The notes: a model not told the origin generated them from the sequence alone. A stretch of DNA of 64,000 bases from Herbidospora galbida (GCF_005233835.1 NZ_SZQA01000022.1:1-64000), one strand, 5' to 3'; shown: positions 8,828 to 17,429, numbered from the stretch's first letter. Numbers and translations: made by a program.

Positions 8828-9823
8828 TCAGGGGAGCTGACCGGGGTGAGCCTTCCCGTCCGACCCGTCGAGGGCCTCGGTGTAGCGGCGGGCGATGGTG
8901 CGGACGTGGTCGACCAGTTCGGGAGGCCCGTCGACGCGGAAGTCCATCATCAGCATGCTGAGGTAGATGGCGATGGTCTCCAGGGCGTCCGCGCCGGTGA
9001 CCAAAACGCTGGTGCGGGCGTCGACGGCCTCGACGAAGCCGACCGCCGGGTTGATGCGGGCGACCACGGTCTCGGCGGGGGCCAGGACGGTGACCCGGGC
9101 CTGGACCTTCCAGCCCGTCTGCGCCACCTCGCGCAGGACGAACGCGACGAGGTCGTCGTCGGGCAGCGAGCGGGCGGCGAAGCGGCGGGAGGCCGACCGG
9201 ACCGTCGACAGATCGGCCACGGGCAGCGCCCGCCAGGTGTGCGAGCCGAGGTCGTAGGCGACCAGGAACCAGCGCCGCCGCCAGCTGATCAGGCGGTAGG
9301 GCTCCACCTCGATCTCGGCGCCGGCGTGGGCCGCCAGCAGGGTCGCGCCGTCGCGGATCGCACTCGCGACGACGGTGAGCGTGGCGGCGGGCACGGGTGC
9401 GTCGGGCTCGCGGGAGCCGACCGTGGCGGGCCCGACCGCGGTGGCCGACCGCAGCGCCGACACCTTGCGCTGGAGGTGCTTCGGGAGGATCCGCTGGAGC
9501 TTGGCGAGCGCCCGGGTGAGGCTGGCGTCGATGTCGGCGATCCCGCTGGATCCGTCTTCGGCCAGGCCGACGGCGACCGCCACGGCCACCGCCTCGTCGT
9601 CGTCGAGCAGCAGCGGGGGCATCGTCGCGCCCTGCCCGAGCCGGTAGCCGCCCACCGCGCCGCGCGTGGCGTGCACCGGATAACCGAGTTCGCGCAGGCG
9701 CTGGATGTCCTGCCGCAGGGTGCGCTCGGTGACGCCGAGACGTTCGGCCAGTTCACGGCCGGTGTACGACCGGTCTTGCAGCAGCGACAGCAGGCGGAGC
9801 ACGCGGGTCGTCGTGGGAGCCAT
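8828..9823 (-). CDS. WYL-domain transcriptional regulator (YafY/DeoR-like HTH)
   Basis: The protein has 331 residues. An HTH_11 helix-turn-helix occupies residues 1-60 (TRVLRLLSLLQDRSYTGREL, then ERLGVTERTLRQDIQRLREL). A WYL sensor domain lies at about 150-230 (EPYRLISWRRRWFLVAYDLG), followed by a C-terminal WCX-like extension. WYL regulators bind nucleotides or other ligands and often control the divergent gene, here the TIGR03086 protein at 9910. An ATTAGG/CCTAAT inverted repeat lies in the shared promoter. Confidence 0.92.
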   Translation of the reverse strand: MAPTTTRVLRLLSLLQDRSYTGRELAERLGVTERTLRQDIQRLRELGYPVHATRGAVGGYRLGQGATMPPLLLDDDEAVAVAVAVGLAEDGSSGIADIDASLTRALAKLQRILPKHLQRKVSALRSATAVGPATVGSREPDAPVPAATLTVVASAIRDGATLLAAHAGAEIEVEPYRLISWRRRWFLVAYDLGSHTWRALPVADLSTVRSASRRFAARSLPDDDLVAFVLREVAQTGWKVQARVTVLAPAETVVARINPAVGFVEAVDARTSVLVTGADALETIAIYLSMLMMDFRVDGPPELVDHVRTIARRYTEALDGSDGKAHPGQLP

Positions 9824-9838
9824 CTGATCCTCGGGACT

Positions 9839-9861
9839 ATTAGGAAGGAATCTAGCCTAAT
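9839..9861. promoter_or_regulatory. Inverted repeat ATTAGG-N11-CCTAAT, putative WYL-regulator operator
   Basis: Perfect 6-bp arms ATTAGG (9839-9844) and CCTAAT (9856-9861) are 17 bp apart centre to centre, inside the 86-bp region between the divergent WYL regulator and the TIGR03086 gene. The AT-rich arms stand out against the GC-rich surroundings. Binding by the WYL protein is inferred from position only. Confidence 0.45.
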
Positions 9862-9909
9862 GGGCCCATAGCCTTTTCTTATCAGCGCGAACGACGAAAG
9901 GCGTACACG

Positions 9910-10491
9910 ATGAACGCTCGTGAGGTTCTGGCCACCTCCTACCAGGCTCTTGAGAACGCCGTCGCCGGTGTGCGCGACGGTCAGTGGGACGCCGCCACCC
10001 CGTGCTCTGAGTGGACGGTCACCCAGGTCGTCCAGCACGCCGCGGCCGACCAGCTCGTGTGGGCCGGGGCGCTCGGCGTCGGGCCCGGCCCGGCCTACGA
10101 CCCCTTCTCGCCTTCCGGGTCGATCGAGGGCAGCCCGGCGGAGCTGGTGAAGAACGCCGTCGAGGTGGGGCGGGCGGCGTGGGCCACGGTGTCCGACGAC
10201 ACCGCGACCGTGCCGACGCCGCTGCCGCACGGCGAGCTGTCCACGCCGGTGGCCATGGTGATGTGCGCGCTCGACGCCGCCGTGCACGCCTGGGACGTCG
10301 CGATCGCCACCGGTCAGCCGTCGCCGATCGACGACGAGCTCGGCGGCCACCTGCTCGCCGCCGCGCGGCAGATCGTCGAACCGCTGCGCCAGTGGGGCGC
10401 CTACGCCGCCGTCGTCGAGGCCACCGGCGACCCCTCCGCCACCCCCGTCGCCGACGAGCTGCTCCGCTACCTCGGCCGCACCCCCGCGTAA
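9910..10491 (+). CDS. TIGR03086-family metal-binding (DinB-like, MDMPI N-terminal) protein
   Basis: This 193-residue protein has the family opening, including ALENAVAGVRDGQWDAATPC followed by SEWTVTQVVQHAAADQ. The TPC.EWTV and H motifs match the N-terminal domain of mycothiol-dependent maleylpyruvate isomerase and TIGR03086. A second conserved His lies in CALDAAVHAWDVA. Such proteins are four-helix DinB-like bundles that bind a divalent metal and probably act on thiol conjugates. It is divergent from the WYL regulator, which likely controls it. Confidence 0.88.
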   Translation: MNAREVLATSYQALENAVAGVRDGQWDAATPCSEWTVTQVVQHAAADQLVWAGALGVGPGPAYDPFSPSGSIEGSPAELVKNAVEVGRAAWATVSDDTATVPTPLPHGELSTPVAMVMCALDAAVHAWDVAIATGQPSPIDDELGGHLLAAARQIVEPLRQWGAYAAVVEATGDPSATPVADELLRYLGRTPA

Positions 10492-10495
10492 CCGA

Positions 10496-11101
10496 TCACT
10501 CCGGCGGAGTGCCGATCGGCTCGGCGGCCAGGGCCGCCGCGACGGAGACGAGGTTGGCGGCCATGGCGCGGCCGGTCTTGTCGGACCAGTCGTGGCCGCG
10601 CTGGTCGTCGAGGTAGTCGGGGCCCGCGCCGGGGCCCAGGTGCCAGTACGTCCAGGCCTGGCCGGGGATCGTGAAGCCGATGTCGATCAGGGCCCCGCAG
10701 ATCTCGCTGATGACGTGGTGGGCGCCGTCCTCGTTGCCGGTGTTGACCACGCCGGCCACCCGGTTGTACGCCACCGGCCGCCCCTCGTCGTCGGTCTCGG
10801 CGATCATGGCGTCCATCCGCTCGATCACCCGCTGGGCGACCGACGACGGGTGGCCCACCCACGTGGGGGTGGCGATGACGAGGATCTCCGATTCGAGCAG
10901 TTTGGCGTGGACCGCGGGCCAGTCGTCGCCCGGTCCCATGTCGGTCTCGACACCGGGCAGCAGGTTCAGGTCGACCGCGCGTACCGTCTCGACCTCCACA
11001 CCCCTCTGGCCGAGCTCGGCGATGACGACGTCGGCCAGGGCCTGCGTGTTGGACGGCGCGGGCGACGGCTTGAGCGTGCAGTTGATGACCAGTGCCTTCA
11101 T
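10496..11101 (-). CDS. Flavodoxin-family / NADPH-dependent FMN reductase-like protein
   Basis: The protein has 201 residues from the ATG at 11101, which follows GGGGAAATC. It begins MKALVINCTLKPSPAPSNTQ, the FMN phosphate-binding loop of flavodoxin-like reductases, and continues with ILVIATPTWVGHPSS and RVAGVVNTGNEDGAHHV, both flavin-contacting loops in this fold. It is a cytosolic quinone or FMN reductase type enzyme whose electron acceptor is unknown. It is convergent with the TIGR03086 gene, with 4 nt between stops, and divergent from the small protein at 11152. Confidence 0.85.
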   Translation of the reverse strand: MKALVINCTLKPSPAPSNTQALADVVIAELGQRGVEVETVRAVDLNLLPGVETDMGPGDDWPAVHAKLLESEILVIATPTWVGHPSSVAQRVIERMDAMIAETDDEGRPVAYNRVAGVVNTGNEDGAHHVISEICGALIDIGFTIPGQAWTYWHLGPGAGPDYLDDQRGHDWSDKTGRAMAANLVSVAAALAAEPIGTPPE

Positions 11102-11151
11102 GATTTCCCCCTGCCCGGCGATCCGTCCCTGATCCCGGGTAGGGCACATTC

Positions 11152-11541
11152 ATGACCAACGACGTGTTCGAGTTCGAGTTCGACGACCGGTACCGGCGGC
11201 TCCTGGGGTTCATCGGCGTCCGGCCCGACACGTGCCGGGTGGTGGTGGGGGACGCCGGCGTCCGGGTGACGTTCGGGCCCTGGAAGGCGGCGACCGACCT
11301 CGGCAACATCGCCGGGGTCGAGCTCAGCGGGCCCTACTCGGCGATCAAGGCCATCGGGCCCCGGCTCTCGCTCGCCGACCGGGGGCTGACCTTCGGCACC
11401 ACCACGCGGCAGGGCCTCTGCCTCAGGTTCCGCCGCCCGATCGGGCCGCTGCGCCATCCGGGGCTCACGCTGACGGTCGCCGATCCGAAGGCGCTGATGG
11501 AACGACTGTTGGTGGGGAGCCCGGGTAGCGGAGGTCCATGA
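11152..11541 (+). CDS. Conserved hypothetical protein, 129 aa
   Basis: The family is not one I can name. It is a small soluble beta-rich protein with no signal peptide or membrane helix. Recognisable parts are FEFDDRYRRLLGFIGVRPDT, FGPWKAATDLGNIAGVELSG, PRLSLADRGLTFGTTTRQGL and LTVADPKALMERL. The repeated short strands and the 'ALMERL' helix at the end suggest a PH-like or similar small domain, but this is a guess. Its stop overlaps the start of the YihY gene by 4 nt, so the two are translationally coupled. Confidence 0.75.
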   Translation: MTNDVFEFEFDDRYRRLLGFIGVRPDTCRVVVGDAGVRVTFGPWKAATDLGNIAGVELSGPYSAIKAIGPRLSLADRGLTFGTTTRQGLCLRFRRPIGPLRHPGLTLTVADPKALMERLLVGSPGSGGP

Positions 11542-12470
11542 CCCATCCCCAGGTCCCCGACCGTCCCACGCAGGTGCTCAAACGGTCCTGGTGGCAGGTG
11601 CTCCGGCGGACGGTCGCGGAGTTCCAGGAAGACAAGATCACCGACTGGGCGGCGGCGCTGACCTACTACGCGATCCTGTCGATCTTCCCGGCCCTGCTTG
11701 CCGTGGTGTCGCTCCTGGGCCTGTTCGGGCAGTCGGCCACGCGGCCGATCTCCGAGAACCTCAGCGCCATCGCGCCGGGCCCGGCCCGGCAGATCATCGA
11801 CACGGTGCTCCAGTCGCTGCAGGGCAGCCAGGGAGCGGCCGGCATCGCCACCGTGATCGGGCTCGCCGTCGCGCTCTGGTCGGCGTCGGGCTACGTCGGC
11901 GCGTTCATGCGGGCCGCGAACATCATGTACGAGATGCCCGAGGGCCGCCCGATCTGGAAGACCCTGCCGCTCCGGCTGGGCATCACCGCGGTGCTGGTCG
12001 TCATGATGGCCGCGGGCGCCGTGGCCGTGGTGTTCACCGGCAGTCTGGCCGAGCAGGCCGGGAGGGCGCTGGGCATCGGCGACACCGGGCTGACGATCTG
12101 GAACATCGCCAAATGGCCGGTTCTGGTGGTCGTCTTCATCTTCGTCCTGGCGCTGCTCTACTGGTTCGCGCCCAACGTCGAGCACCCGGGCTTCCGGTGG
12201 ATCACGCCCGGCAGCACCGTGGCGGTCATCGGGTGGATCGTGGCCTCGGGCCTGTTCGGCTTCTACGTGGCCAACTTCGGGTCGTACAGCAAGACGTACG
12301 CGACGCTGGCCGGGGTCGTGGTCTTCCTGATCTGGCTGTGGATCACCAACATCGCGATCCTGCTCGGGGTGGAGTTCGACGCGGAGATCGCGCGGGGCCG
12401 GGCCATCGCCGCCGGGCGGCCCGCCGACGAGGAGCCCTACGTCGAGCCCCGGGACACCCGCAATCTCTAG
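11538..12470 (+). CDS. YihY/virulence factor BrkB family membrane protein
   Basis: The protein has 310 residues and six predicted membrane helices. It opens with the family signature DWAAALTYYAILSIFPALLA, followed by GLAVALWSASGYVGAFMRAA and, near the end, FGSYSKTYATLAGVVVFLIW. The family is widespread and sometimes labelled RNase BN by old misannotation. Its function in actinobacteria is unknown. It overlaps the preceding small gene by 4 nt. Confidence 0.92.
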   Translation: MTHPQVPDRPTQVLKRSWWQVLRRTVAEFQEDKITDWAAALTYYAILSIFPALLAVVSLLGLFGQSATRPISENLSAIAPGPARQIIDTVLQSLQGSQGAAGIATVIGLAVALWSASGYVGAFMRAANIMYEMPEGRPIWKTLPLRLGITAVLVVMMAAGAVAVVFTGSLAEQAGRALGIGDTGLTIWNIAKWPVLVVVFIFVLALLYWFAPNVEHPGFRWITPGSTVAVIGWIVASGLFGFYVANFGSYSKTYATLAGVVVFLIWLWITNIAILLGVEFDAEIARGRAIAAGRPADEEPYVEPRDTRNL

Positions 12471-12524
12471 GGCTTTTCAACCGCTGTGAGAGGGGCAGCG
12501 GGGGTGCTGACGGAAGGAGAGGCC

Positions 12525-12941
12525 ATGACCACCGCACGTGAGATCATGACCCCGAACGCGGAGTGCGTGAACTCCGATCAGACCATCGCCGAGGCGGCAG
12601 AGAAGATGCGCAGCCTCGATGTGGGCTCGCTGCCGATCTGCGGCGAGGACAACCGGCTCCAGGGCATGCTGACCGACCGCGACATCGTGGTGAAGGTCAT
12701 CGCCCAGGGCCGCGACCCGAAGTCGTGCCTGGCCGGTGAGCTGGGCGGTGCCGAGGTCGTCACCATCGGAGCCGACGACGACGCCCGCGAGGTCCTGCGG
12801 ACGATGGGCTCCCACAAGGTCCGCCGGCTGCCCGTGATCGACGGGCACACCCTGGTGGGCATGGTCGCCCTGGCCGACGTCGCCCGCGCCGTGCCCGACG
12901 CGACGGTGGGCGACCTGATGGACGCCCTCACCACCGACTGA
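12525..12941 (+). CDS. Two-CBS-domain protein
   Basis: This 138-residue protein consists of a tandem CBS pair (Bateman module): EIMTPNAECVNSDQTIAEAA through LTDRDIVVKVIAQG, then GAEVVTIGADDDAREVLRTM through VGMVALADVARAV. Such stand-alone proteins bind adenine nucleotides and are often stress-induced. The ATG at 12525 is preceded by GGAAGGAGA, an excellent ribosome-binding site, so the longer frame from 12486 is not used. It is 55 nt downstream of the YihY gene and possibly in the same transcript. Confidence 0.9.
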   Translation: MTTAREIMTPNAECVNSDQTIAEAAEKMRSLDVGSLPICGEDNRLQGMLTDRDIVVKVIAQGRDPKSCLAGELGGAEVVTIGADDDAREVLRTMGSHKVRRLPVIDGHTLVGMVALADVARAVPDATVGDLMDALTTD

Positions 12942-12973
12942 CCCTCCTCTCCTGGCCGCGCTGGGCGGGTGAC

Positions 12974-13606
12974 TCAGCCTGCGGGCTTCTCCCAGGTCAG
13001 GAGGTAGCGCCAGAAGACGAGCCGCCGCACCCGCGCGCCCGGCAGCAGCGCGGCGGCTTCGCGGGCGACCTCCCGGGTGGTCAGCGGCGGGGTCAGCACC
13101 ATGGGCATGGCGTCGTGCAGGGCGTCTTTGGCGAACGCGCCGCCGCCGTTCAGCCGCCGTTTCGCCAGGAACACCGCGCCCAGCGCGCGATGTCCGGCCG
13201 CCGCGGCCAGTTCGACGGGCAGCTCCCTGCGCAGGTCGAGCCGGGGCAGCGCGATCGCGGCGAGCACCCCGCCGGGCCGCAGGGCCGCCGCGAGGATCGG
13301 CAGCGCCTCCTGCAAGGGCATGTGGTGCAGGGCGCAGATCGAGAAGATCGCGTCGTAGTCCTTGCCCGGCAGCGGGTCGGTCAGGACGTCGCCGAGCGCC
13401 CAGCCGACATTGCCGAGGTCACGCCTCGCGGCCTCCTCGATCATCTCCGGGGAGCGGTCGAGGCCGTCGACCCACGCGGCGCGGCCGGCCAGCTCGGCGG
13501 CGAAGGCCCCGGAGCCGCAGCCGACGTCGAGCACCCGTCGGGGGTCCGGCGGCAGGTGGCTGAGCAGGAGCCGGTGGTAGTAGGCGTTGTGATCCCAGTC
13601 GAGCAC
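12974..13606 (-). CDS. Class I SAM-dependent methyltransferase
   Basis: The protein has 210 residues with the SAM-binding motif I VLDVGCGSGAFAAEL (about 25-39), an acidic loop VDGLDRSPEMI and motif post-I ALGDVL. The DAIFSICALHHMPLQEAL stretch is typical of UbiE/Methyltransf_11-like enzymes. The start is a GTG at 13606. The substrate is unknown. It is convergent with the CBS gene and divergent from the CAP pseudogene. Confidence 0.9.
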   Translation of the reverse strand: MLDWDHNAYYHRLLLSHLPPDPRRVLDVGCGSGAFAAELAGRAAWVDGLDRSPEMIEEAARRDLGNVGWALGDVLTDPLPGKDYDAIFSICALHHMPLQEALPILAAALRPGGVLAAIALPRLDLRRELPVELAAAAGHRALGAVFLAKRRLNGGGAFAKDALHDAMPMVLTPPLTTREVAREAAALLPGARVRRLVFWRYLLTWEKPAG

Positions 13607-13683
13607 AGTCAGAGGCTAGTCCAGCGGGGTTGAGTAAAGGCGTACTCAAGCCGTCGGCAAGCACCCCGGCGCACGCTCGGCAC

Positions 13684-14375
13684 ATGAGAAGCCTTGTCGT
13701 CCTCGGCGCGTCCGTTCTGATGGCAGCCGCGCTCGCCGTTCCCGCCTCCCCCGCGCTGGCGAACACCTCCGCCGCCTGCGCCGACGCCGACCTCGTCTAC
13801 CGCGAGAAGTCGGCCTTCCCGACACCGCCAGGGGCCGCTACGACCACATGATGCAGACCAGCAAGATCGAGCAGTCGGTGCTCTGCCTGGTCAACGCCGA
13901 GCGCACCGCCCGCGGCCTGCAGCCGGTGAAGCGGTACGTCGGACTGGGCCGCGTCGTGGTGCCGCTGGGCAGCGCCACCTCCAAGCAGGTCGCCGACGCC
14001 GTGCGGATCCGCTGGTGGGGCACGGTCGCCCAGGTCGGCGACTGCACGCCGCTCAAGTCCGACCCGTCGCGCTGCGACGTCCACATCAACCCGGAGACCG
14101 GCACCGACCCGGCCGCACGTGCGAAGGCGGCAGGCTACTGCCGGAAGGGGACCTCGTGGGCGGTGGGCGAGAACGCCTACCTCGGCTGGGGCCGCGCCTC
14201 GGTCACGCCCCGCGCGGCCGTGACCTGGTGGATGGGCAGCCCGCCGCACCGCGCGACGATCCTCACGCCGGGCTACACCGAGATGTACACGCGGGCGGCC
14301 TACGGCAGCGCCGACCCGTCGGTGTCGGTCACCCCGGCCATGACCTACGTGCAGATGTTCGGCCGCTGCAGCTAA
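13684..14375 (+). pseudogene. Secreted CAP/SCP-domain protein, frameshifted
   Basis: Two frames together make one protein. The first, from ATG 13684, gives a signal peptide (MRSLVVLGASVLMAAALAVP, ending in SPALA) and the start of the mature chain to about 13818. It then runs to an early stop at 13851. The second frame continues with DTARGRYDHMMQTSKIEQSV from 13821 and a CAP domain (CLVNAERTARGLQPV, WAVGENAYLGWG, WMGSPPHRATILTPGYTEMY). One base missing in the C-run near 13816-13820 explains the switch. CAP-domain proteins are extracellular and often cell-wall-associated. This is either a true frameshift mutation or a sequencing error. Four Cys residues in the CAP part suggest disulfides. The stop overlaps the VOC gene stop on the other strand. 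Confidence 0.75.
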
Positions 14376-15103
14376 GGGCGCAGGACGCAGAACTCGTGCC
14401 CCTCGGGGTCGACCAGGCATGACCACTCGACCTCGCCCTGACCGAGGTCGAGGTCGGCGGCGCCCAAGGCGCGTAGCCGATCCACCTCCGCCGCCTTGCC
14501 GGCGCCGGGCGAGGGCAGCAGGTCGAGATGGACGCGGTCGGGCACGGTCTTCGGCCCGGCCGCGCGGTAGAAGTCGAGATAGGGCCCGCCGCCCGTGGCG
14601 GACCGCAGCACCGCGTGGTCGTCGGTGACCTGGTGGAGGGTCCAGTCGAGCGCCGCACCCCAGAACCGGGCCATGGCGCGCGGATCGGCGCAGTCGACCA
14701 CGACGGCCGCGATCGGGCCGGTGTCCCGGTAGACCTCCCGTGGCTCCAGGACGCAGAACTCGTTGCCTTCGGGGTCGGCGAGAACCGTCCACGGCACCTC
14801 GCCCTGACCGACGTCGGCGAGCGTCGCCCCCCGCGCCCTCAGGCGGCTGACCAGCTCGGCCTGATGCTCGGCGGAAGTGGTGGCGAGATCGAGGTGCACC
14901 CGGTTCTTCGCCGCCGATTTGGCTTCCGGTACGGGCACGACGTCGACGCCGACGAACACCGGGTCGGGCCAGACGAGCCCGCCGTCGGGCCCGACGTAGG
15001 TGGTCACGCCGGGACTGTAGGCACTCCACCCGAGCGCCTCCGCCCAGAACCGGCCGACCGCCGAGGCGTCGACGGCCTTGATGTTCACCTGTACGGGTCG
15101 CAT
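14372..15103 (-). CDS. VOC-superfamily (glyoxalase/bleomycin-resistance-like) protein, two domains
   Basis: The 243-residue protein has two VOC modules. The first (about 1-115) includes NIKAVDASAVGRFWAEALGW, RVHLDLATTS and WTVLADPEGNEFCVLEP. The second (about 125-243) includes VVDCADPRAMARFWGAALDW, RVHLDLLPSP and WSCLVDPEGHEFCVLRP. Paired His/Glu positions typical of metal-binding VOC proteins are present in both. Its ATG at 15103 overlaps the stop of the NmrA-like gene (TGATG), so the two genes are translationally coupled. It could be an isomerase, dioxygenase or resistance protein; the sequence does not decide. Confidence 0.87.
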   Translation of the reverse strand: MRPVQVNIKAVDASAVGRFWAEALGWSAYSPGVTTYVGPDGGLVWPDPVFVGVDVVPVPEAKSAAKNRVHLDLATTSAEHQAELVSRLRARGATLADVGQGEVPWTVLADPEGNEFCVLEPREVYRDTGPIAAVVVDCADPRAMARFWGAALDWTLHQVTDDHAVLRSATGGGPYLDFYRAAGPKTVPDRVHLDLLPSPGAGKAAEVDRLRALGAADLDLGQGEVEWSCLVDPEGHEFCVLRP

Positions 15104-15987
15104 CAGGTGGGCGAGCCGAAGAACAGGTCGCGGTTGGTTCGCACGTACTGCTCCACGGTCTGGGGCTTTTGGCCGGTGATCTGCTCGATGATCTCGTCGG
15201 TGCCCGCCAGCAGGCCGTTGCGGTAGTCGATGGCCACCGAGGTCAGGTGCTGGATGAGGTGCTCCGGGCTGCCGGCCGTCCGGAGCGTGTCGGCGTAGGC
15301 CTCGGTGGTGATCGGCTCGTAGCGGACCGGGATGCCCAGGGTCTCCGACATGATCTGGGCGATCTCGTGGTGGTTCAGCTCGACCGGGCCGTAAAGCGGG
15401 TAGGAGTGGCCGATGTGGTCGGCGGGGTCTCTGAGGATGGCGGAGATCACGCGGGCCTGGTCGGCGGCGGCGATGGGGGCGTGGCGGCCGTCGCCGAAGG
15501 GGAGGCGCAGGACGCCGCTGCCGTCGATGAACTGCCAGTTGATCGGCAGCCATTCGGCGAAGAACGTCGGCCGCAGGTGGACGGCGCCCACCGGGGCCCA
15601 GTCGAGGACGCGCTCGCCTAGCCAGTGCTGGCGGGCGGCCGTGCTCGCGGAGTCTCGGCGGGCGGGGGTCTGCGACATGTTGACCACCACTTCGAGGCCG
15701 TTCTCCGCGCCGGCCTGGGCGAAGGTCGTGGTCGCCTCGACGAGGCCGGGGAGGATCGGGTAGACGAAGTAAGCCCGGCGGACGTCGTCGAGGGCGCGGG
15801 CGACGGCGTCGACGTCGAGCAGGTCGCCGGTGACGATCTCGGCGCCCTGTTTCGACAGCCAGGCCGAGCGGTCGTCTTCGCGGTGGACCAGGGCGCGGAC
15901 GCGCAGGCCGTGGTCGAGCAGGTCGCCGACCACCTGGGCGCCTGTCTTGCCGGTCGCGCCGGTGACCAGGATCGGGTTGTCGCTCAT
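15103..15987 (-). CDS. NmrA-like NAD(P)-binding protein (atypical SDR)
   Basis: The protein has 294 residues and starts MSDNPILVTGATGKTGAQVV, the Rossmann GxxGxxG motif of NmrA/SDR_a5 proteins. It continues with VRALVHREDDRSAW, the usual NADP-contacting region, and GDLLDVDAV. The YxxxK catalytic motif of classical SDRs is not evident, in line with this family. A GGGAGG site precedes the ATG. It is the first gene of a two-gene operon with the VOC protein. Confidence 0.9.
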   Translation of the reverse strand: MSDNPILVTGATGKTGAQVVGDLLDHGLRVRALVHREDDRSAWLSKQGAEIVTGDLLDVDAVARALDDVRRAYFVYPILPGLVEATTTFAQAGAENGLEVVVNMSQTPARRDSASTAARQHWLGERVLDWAPVGAVHLRPTFFAEWLPINWQFIDGSGVLRLPFGDGRHAPIAAADQARVISAILRDPADHIGHSYPLYGPVELNHHEIAQIMSETLGIPVRYEPITTEAYADTLRTAGSPEHLIQHLTSVAIDYRNGLLAGTDEIIEQITGQKPQTVEQYVRTNRDLFFGSPT

Positions 15988-16106
15988 CGATGCCTCCCAC
16001 GTCGGAACGGGGTCATATCCACCCTAAGCGGAAGCTCATTGTCACCACTTGATCGCGGAGGGTGCTTACTGTGGTCGGCAAGATCAATCTCTCCTGAAAG
16101 TGGGTC

Positions 16107-16794
16107 ATGGTGGCTGCTGCGGCGCTGGCCGAGGCGTTGTTCGGGTTCCGGTTCGCGGACGTGCACGCGCCCTGGCGGCCCTGTTCGCCAGATTCGACCC
16201 GGCCGAGCTCACCGGGCTGGGCTACGAGGAGCGGATCGCGGCCACCTATGACCGGCTGAGGGTCGTCGACCAGGACGTACCGGACACGGCACGACCGACC
16301 AGGGGTGTTCCTGTTCGTCGTCCCGCTCGACGCCCCGGGTGTCCGCGTCGACCTGCTGCAGCCGAAGGCGCGCCCCGCGGTCGACCACTGTCTCACCACG
16401 TTCGACCAGGTCAGGCTCGGCCCGGACGCCCTCCTCCAGGGGCCGCACGGCGGCATCGGGCCGGACGGGGTGTTCGCCAGCGCGATGGGGAACCGGCGGC
16501 GGCGCATGCTGACGTCCATCGGGCGGGTCACGGCCGGGAAGCTGTGCATGAGCGCGTGCGCGGTCGGGGCGGCCCGGCAGGCGCTCGCGCCGGCGGTCCG
16601 GTACGCGCACATCCCCGGCGCAGGTGGACGCCCTTCCCGGGCTGCTCGACGAGACCCACGCCGAACTCGCGCCGCACGCGCTCACCCTGACCGACGCGTT
16701 CCTGATCCACGAGGACGTGCTGGCCCGCCACCCGATCGCCGCCCCGGACTCCGCCGCCCACGCGCGCCGCACGCTGACGTTGCTGGCACCTTGA
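16107..16794 (+). pseudogene. Decayed acyl-CoA oxidase/dehydrogenase pseudogene
   Basis: Pieces of one acyl-CoA dehydrogenase/oxidase-like protein appear in order but in changing frames: MVAAAALAEALFGFRFADVH (from 16107), ALAALFARFDPAELTGLGYE and onward (frame 2), then FLFVVPLDAPGVRVDLLQPK, TTFDQVRLGPDALL and SIGRVTAGKLCMSACAVGAA, and finally LLDETHAELAPHALTLTDAF to a TGA at 16794. At least three frame changes are needed. The stretch between the N-terminal helices and the FLFVVPLD segment is far too short, so roughly 150 codons seem deleted. This is a non-functional relic. Confidence 0.7.
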
Positions 16795-16820
16795 CGCGCT
16801 GACTTGACACACTGAACCGC

Positions 16821-17429
16821 GTGAGCGATGAAGAGCGGATGGCCGACCACTGGTGGTGGCGGCCCGGCTGGCGGGTGGGGCGGCGGGGGTACGCCTGGCA
16901 CCTCACCTTCCGCGACGCCCCCGACGTGCACCGCCTCGCGGGCGTCTACCGGCAGGGGCTCGCCGGGGTGAAGGAGCTCGACCCGGTGCCCGACGCGTCG
17001 CTGCACCTGACCATGCAGCAGGTCGGGTTCGTCGACGAGGTCGCCGAGGAGCAGGTGAAGCTGATGGTCGAGGCCGCCACCAGGCGGCTGGCCGTGCTGC
17101 CCGCCTTCGAGATCGAGCTGGCCCGGCCGGTGATCACCCGCGAGGCGGTCCGCTGGGACCCGGTTCCGGCCGGGCCCGTCGTGGCGGTGCGGCTCGCGAT
17201 CCGGCAGGCGATGGCGGAGGTGTGGCCGATGGCGCCGGGCCGCGAGGCGGGGTTCGTCCCGCACATCTCGATCGCCTACAGCAACGCGCCCGTGCCCTAT
17301 TCCGCCGTCGCCGCCGCCCTCGCGGCGATCGACGCGCCCCCGGCCCGCGCCCGCGTCGAGAAGGCCGACCTGATCGTCATCCACCGTGACCAGCGCATGT
17401 ACGAATGGACCGAGCACAGCGCGGTGTGA
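16821..17429 (+). CDS. 2'-5' RNA ligase family protein (2H phosphoesterase superfamily)
   Basis: This 202-residue protein contains both HxT/S tetrapeptide motifs of 2H phosphoesterases: LHLTMQQVGFVDEV (about 55-60) and FVPHISIAYSNAP (about 149-158). Spacing and length fit the LigT/2'-5' RNA ligase-like group. Such enzymes act on 2',3'-cyclic phosphates or related nucleotides; the true substrate is unknown. The start is a GTG at 16821. It follows the acyl-CoA oxidase relic by 26 nt. Confidence 0.88.
   Translation: MSDEERMADHWWWRPGWRVGRRGYAWHLTFRDAPDVHRLAGVYRQGLAGVKELDPVPDASLHLTMQQVGFVDEVAEEQVKLMVEAATRRLAVLPAFEIELARPVITREAVRWDPVPAGPVVAVRLAIRQAMAEVWPMAPGREAGFVPHISIAYSNAPVPYSAVAAALAAIDAPPARARVEKADLIVIHRDQRMYEWTEHSAV

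Noticed and set aside
10858-10872. CCCACGTGGG and other CACGTG palindromes as further parS sites
   Set aside because: They lie within coding sequence and match only the central CACGTG, not the GTTT/AAAC flanks needed for ParB.
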